Source: Desulfobulbaceae bacterium
GTDB lineage: Bacteria > Desulfobacterota > Desulfobulbia > Desulfobulbales > VMSU01
Assembly: GCA_015231515.1 (NCBI GenBank)
Contig: JADGBM010000021.1
Span: forward strand, 1 to 36,273
Reading direction: 5' to 3'
Length of the DNA: 36,273 nt
The position numbers and the translations under genes were made by a program. Numbering within the stretch: position 1 is the first letter of the stretch; each line of letters begins with the position of its first letter. Positions 33,565 to 36,273 of this stretch are shown one piece after another. The notes under the pieces were generated by a model that was not told the DNA's origin, searched no databases, and saw nothing but the letters and a program-made list of their open reading frames with translations.

Positions 33565-34353
33565 CTAACCTTTGGGTGGCTCAGGCACATTATCGCCATG
33601 GCATTCAGTGCAGTTGAATTGACCGGTAATTCCGAACTCTTTAGAACAGGAAAAATCAGCCTCAGATACATAGGTACCTTCCTTCCATTCATTAAGCAAC
33701 TCCACCAACTTATAGGCGGTACTTGCTGCAACTCTGGCGCAACGGTCTTTTCTTTCAGGACTCTTAAGCGGTTTGTTGGCGGCCTTCATCCATTTGCCCA
33801 CCGAGATATGACAGAGTGGAGATTCACTCGTAGTGGTTGGTATTTTCGCGCTAATTCTAGGAGCTTTTGGAGTAAAAGTCGGCAGTGCTGCTTCTGAGTA
33901 CCACTGCATCATATCGTTAGCAATTTGATGGCCCGCATGAGCGCCATCTATACGAGGACCAATGATCAGGTTAGCTACGATATTGGCGCCTGCGGCTGAA
34001 CCGCAAATAGTTCCCCAACCCACCTGACCACCCTCCAGAAAGACAAAAGCGTCGGAAGGAAATGAGATATAGGGCTCGCCAATTTCCTCACGCAGTTGAC
34101 TGAAGACACTGTTTATAACAGCTGCGCCACAAAAAACACGATACCATTCGTTGTAACATAGTTCTGCCGTCTTAGCTGGGTCGAGCTTTTTATAAGGCCA
34201 TGGCCAGTTCTCGGTTTTACCGCCTGTAGCCCCGGCTGATTTTATAAAGCCGCCAAACTGGCTCAGCGCTACTCCTGCTGCTATAGCGCCGGTCCCCACT
34301 AAAACTTTTCGTCGTGACATGCTGGTTGTTTCATTTGTTGATGTTTCAGACAT
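33565..34353 (-). CDS. Tat-exported split-Soret cytochrome c-like protein (C_GCAxxG_C_C family)
   Basis: The product is 262 residues. The N-terminus carries a twin-arginine signal (SMSRRKVLVGTGAIAAG, then a hydrophobic stretch ending SAGA), so it is folded, with any cofactor, before export. The mature part has spaced cysteines: FCGAAVINSVF, GTICGSAAGAN, PLCHISVGKW and DRCARVAAS, matching the C_GCAxxG_C_C/split-Soret cytochrome family of sulfate reducers. The C-terminus adds one CxxCH heme motif (FNCTECHGD). AGGAGG precedes the ATG. Heme plus iron-sulfur cofactors are known for split-Soret cytochromes; only one standard heme site is visible here, so cofactor content is inferred. tatA follows it. 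Confidence 0.75.
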   Translation of the reverse strand: MSETSTNETTSMSRRKVLVGTGAIAAGVALSQFGGFIKSAGATGGKTENWPWPYKKLDPAKTAELCYNEWYRVFCGAAVINSVFSQLREEIGEPYISFPSDAFVFLEGGQVGWGTICGSAAGANIVANLIIGPRIDGAHAGHQIANDMMQWYSEAALPTFTPKAPRISAKIPTTTSESPLCHISVGKWMKAANKPLKSPERKDRCARVAASTAYKLVELLNEWKEGTYVSEADFSCSKEFGITGQFNCTECHGDNVPEPPKG

Positions 34354-34452
34354 TTCATCCTCCTTTTGGATATTTAAAAAGAACTAGAATTTCTTATCCT
34401 AGTCCACAACGCTTTGCTGTAGTTCTCTGGAAAATGTTACGTGTCATTTTAG

Positions 34453-34471
34453 AAGTTCATGCCGTGAACTT
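34453..34471. promoter_or_regulatory. Perfect palindrome, candidate operator of the Tat cytochrome-like gene
   Basis: AAGTTCA-TGCCG-TGAACTT is a perfect inverted repeat with 7-base arms and a 5-base spacer. It is centred about 109 bases upstream of the minus-strand start at 34353. The geometry suits a dimeric regulator. No known operator consensus was recognised. Confidence 0.45.
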
Positions 34472-34555
34472 GTCACCGGTCAGTGAAATATTTAAAACAG
34501 GCAGCATCGACAAAATGGCGCTGTAACATGAGAATTAAACGTCGAAAGGTTACCA

Positions 34556-34582
34556 CAATGTGGCAATGTGGCAATGTGGCAA
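34556..34582 (+). repeat. Short tandem repeat, 8-bp unit
   Basis: CAATGTGG is repeated three times head to tail and followed by CAA. With the preceding CCA it also forms a small CCACA-A-TGTGG palindrome. It could vary in copy number by slippage. Confidence 0.9.
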
Positions 34583-34928
34583 ATTGTCGCGTTTACAAAA
34601 TTTTCTTTCTCATTTATCCAGAACCTCCCTCACTGTAGACCTTGATAAAGCCGTTATGCTGTTTGATTATCCCGTAGGTTGCATCTATGCCGATATGCAG
34701 GAATAGGCGGGTTAGATGTTGAAGGCCTATGTGTTGGGGGTCTGAATCAGAACAGCAGAGAAAAGAGGAGAGTTGCCGGGCCGTTTAACTGCAATATATG
34801 GTGGAGCCTCAAAATAGTGAGGGGTGCGGCAAGCGGATCCAAAGCACGGGGAGGCCATTTAAGGGGATCTGCTTCAGCTGTAAAAAAAATGGTGATTTGG
34901 CCCTAATACGTGGAGGTATTTTAGGGGC

Positions 34929-36068
34929 TCAGTACAGATTGAATTTGGCAAGCACGCCGTCTAACCCACCGTTTTTAAGTTGTTTCTTCCATGAAGGTTT
35001 AAGGCCGACAGACTTGAGAAGTTCTTTCTTTCCCAGGTAGATAAAAGCGGTGGAGCCAGTGCATTGCCGTTTAAGGAAATTGCCAAACTCTTCTATGAGG
35101 GCTTCTGCCTCATTTTTTTTCTGAAGCCTGATGCCGTAAGGTGGGTTGCAGACTATAACCGAATCTTTGATGTCGGGTAGTTGTTGAAATGGCTTGGCTG
35201 AAAACTGGATTTTGTTGCCGCCGGGTATGTTTTTTGTGTTGGCCTTTGCAGACCTGATAGCGAGGCTATCTTTATCGTTGCCCCGAATTAAACCTTCCTT
35301 CACTAGCTGATATGAAGCAGTCGCCTCTTTCTTGACACTCTTCCATATTTTTTCATCAAAATCGGGGAGTGCCTCAAATCCGAAACGATCGCGCAGAAAG
35401 TTGGCAGGGATATTCGAGTGCTGCATTAAGGCTTCGCAGAGCAACGTCCCGGAGCCGCACATGGGGTCGATTATCGGCTTTGTGCCATCCCAGCCCGAGA
35501 ATTTGATGATAGTTGCAGCAAGGGTCTCCTGCATGGGAGCCTCAACCGACTCTTCACGATAGCCCCGACGGTGCAGCGATTCACCCGAGGTGTTAATGCT
35601 GATGGTTGCCTTGTTTTTCGAGATGTGAAGATCGAGCCAGAGATCCGGAGTCCGTTTCTCAATACTTGGACGATTGCCGGAGATATTTCTGAAATAGTCA
35701 ACGATAGCGTCTTTCAGGACTTGAGCAGCATACTGGGAGTGTGTAATTTTGCTATTGGCAACAGTTGCTGAGATAACAAAACTTTTGTCCTCATCAAGTA
35801 AAAGTTCCCACGGCTGGTTCAGTGCAGTTTTGTAGAGGTATTTCGTGCTGTGGCAGTCAAAGAGAATAAGGCTGGCGCTGATTCGAGAACAGAGGCGACT
35901 GCAAAGGTTAACACGATAGAGTGTGGCCTTGTCGGCAGAAAAATAGAGGCCACGAAAGGACTCTTTCACGTCTGTTGCGCCAAGCTGACTGAGCTCTATA
36001 GCGGCAATGCGCTCAACGCCTTCAGCCACCTGGGCAAAATATCGATTGTTTTTTTGGTACGAAAACAT
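34929..36068 (-). CDS. THUMP-domain class I SAM-dependent RNA methyltransferase (RlmL/YpsC-like)
   Basis: The 379-residue protein resembles the N-terminal methyltransferase half of RlmL, which methylates a guanine N2 in 23S rRNA. Residues about 50-165 form a ferredoxin-like plus THUMP RNA-binding region, ending LHISKNKATISINTSGESL and HRRGYR. SAM-binding motif I is IDPMCGSGTLLCEAL near 200-214. The catalytic motif IV is CNPPYGIR at 307-314, the NPPY type used for N-methylation of bases. AAGGAATC precedes the ATG. It lacks the second (RlmK) domain of E. coli RlmL, as in most other bacteria. The exact rRNA position is not readable. Confidence 0.9.
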   Translation of the reverse strand: MFSYQKNNRYFAQVAEGVERIAAIELSQLGATDVKESFRGLYFSADKATLYRVNLCSRLCSRISASLILFDCHSTKYLYKTALNQPWELLLDEDKSFVISATVANSKITHSQYAAQVLKDAIVDYFRNISGNRPSIEKRTPDLWLDLHISKNKATISINTSGESLHRRGYREESVEAPMQETLAATIIKFSGWDGTKPIIDPMCGSGTLLCEALMQHSNIPANFLRDRFGFEALPDFDEKIWKSVKKEATASYQLVKEGLIRGNDKDSLAIRSAKANTKNIPGGNKIQFSAKPFQQLPDIKDSVIVCNPPYGIRLQKKNEAEALIEEFGNFLKRQCTGSTAFIYLGKKELLKSVGLKPSWKKQLKNGGLDGVLAKFNLY

Positions 36069-36178
36069 GTAGATTCCTTGGGTATACGTTTCTGACGAAT
36101 AGAGGCGCTAAACTAAACTGTTCGGTGGATGCCGTAAACAAAAAAGGTGCTGTAATGGATTTAGTAAATATTCGGTTT

Positions 36179-36255
36179 GCCCTGAAAGGGCCAGAACATA
36201 CCAGCCCAGGGCAACGTCCTGGGGACTGGAATAGTACAGATAGCCCTGAAAGGGC
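36179..36255. repeat. Palindromic repeat cluster at the right edge
   Basis: CCCTGAAAGGG occurs at 36180-36190 and again at 36244-36254 inside GCCCTGAAAGGGC. Between them, CCCAGG...CCTGGG (36204-36223) forms a hairpin. This resembles intergenic repeats built around GCCCTGAAAGGGC in several bacterial phyla. The gap from 36069 shows no gene before the window ends. Confidence 0.7.
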
Positions 36256-36273
36256 GTGACATCTAAGCTGACC

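Larger units (their letters stand above)
34354..34928. other. Non-coding gap upstream of the Tat cytochrome-like gene
   Basis: The 575 bases contain a perfect palindrome at 34453 and an 8-bp tandem repeat at 34556, listed separately. Short open frames at 34679-34906 and 34798-35040 overlap each other in different frames and have no recognisable domain. The stretch 34740-34870 is purine-rich and could be a decayed sequence. Confidence 0.5.

Noticed and set aside
34679-35040. Two overlapping short open frames upstream of the RNA methyltransferase 3' end
   Set aside because: No recognisable domain, no good ribosome site, and one runs into the antisense of a real gene.

Overview
The window looks like a chromosomal segment of an anaerobic Desulfobacterota (deltaproteobacterial) bacterium, probably a sulfate- or sulfur-metabolising relative of the Desulfobulbales. 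This is inferred from gene content: a large c-type cytochrome with CxxCH and CxxxxCH heme sites, a Tat-exported split-Soret/C_GCAxxG_C_C-type cytochrome, a small [4Fe-4S] ferredoxin, a LivGF-PaaK cluster, and c-di-GMP signalling domains. No rRNA, tRNA, CRISPR array, transposase or phage gene was seen.

Layout. (1) 1-3286: the remains of a branched-chain-amino-acid-type ABC transporter. A chimeric LivK-LivM fragment runs in from the left edge, followed by intact livG and livF and a phenylacetate-CoA ligase. (2) 3279-5179: a small protein made of four MshEN/GspE-N-like repeats, divergent from a pseudo-receiver/PAS/GGDEF diguanylate cyclase. (3) 5304-7582: LysR regulator, AEC-family permease and PpnP nucleoside phosphorylase. 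(4) 7755-12540: a TPR-methyltransferase, a secreted cytochrome with 17 candidate heme sites and a small lipoprotein with one heme site. (5) 12608-14602: LysE-family exporter, thiol peroxidase, a methyltransferase remnant, a ferredoxin and a PilZ protein. (6) 15027-21237: sbcD-sbcC, an S1-domain CvfB-like protein and a cold-shock protein. (7) 21732-32632: urtABCDE-ureDABCEFG, a contiguous 12-gene urea uptake and urease operon. It is preceded by a good sigma-54 promoter and has a strong stem-loop between urtA and urtB. (8) 32633-33275: a repeat-rich gap. (9) 33276-36068, minus strand: tatA, the Tat-exported cytochrome-like protein with a perfect palindrome upstream, and a THUMP-domain RNA methyltransferase. 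(10) A palindromic repeat cluster at the right edge.

How it fits together. The urea module is self-sufficient: UrtA binds urea, UrtBC with UrtDE import it, UreABC hydrolyse it, and UreDEFG insert nickel. The sigma-54 promoter implies nitrogen control. The cytochrome genes point to extracytoplasmic electron transfer. The diguanylate cyclase, PilZ and MshEN-like proteins give three possible c-di-GMP proteins within 11 kb.

I did not find a clearly new multi-gene system. The observations most worth checking are the in-frame LivK/LivM chimera, the four-repeat MshEN-like protein beside a diguanylate cyclase, an apparent excess of long perfect hairpins inside coding sequences (4059, 5689, 20571, 28005), a small dispersed palindromic repeat family, and the tatA-cytochrome pairing.
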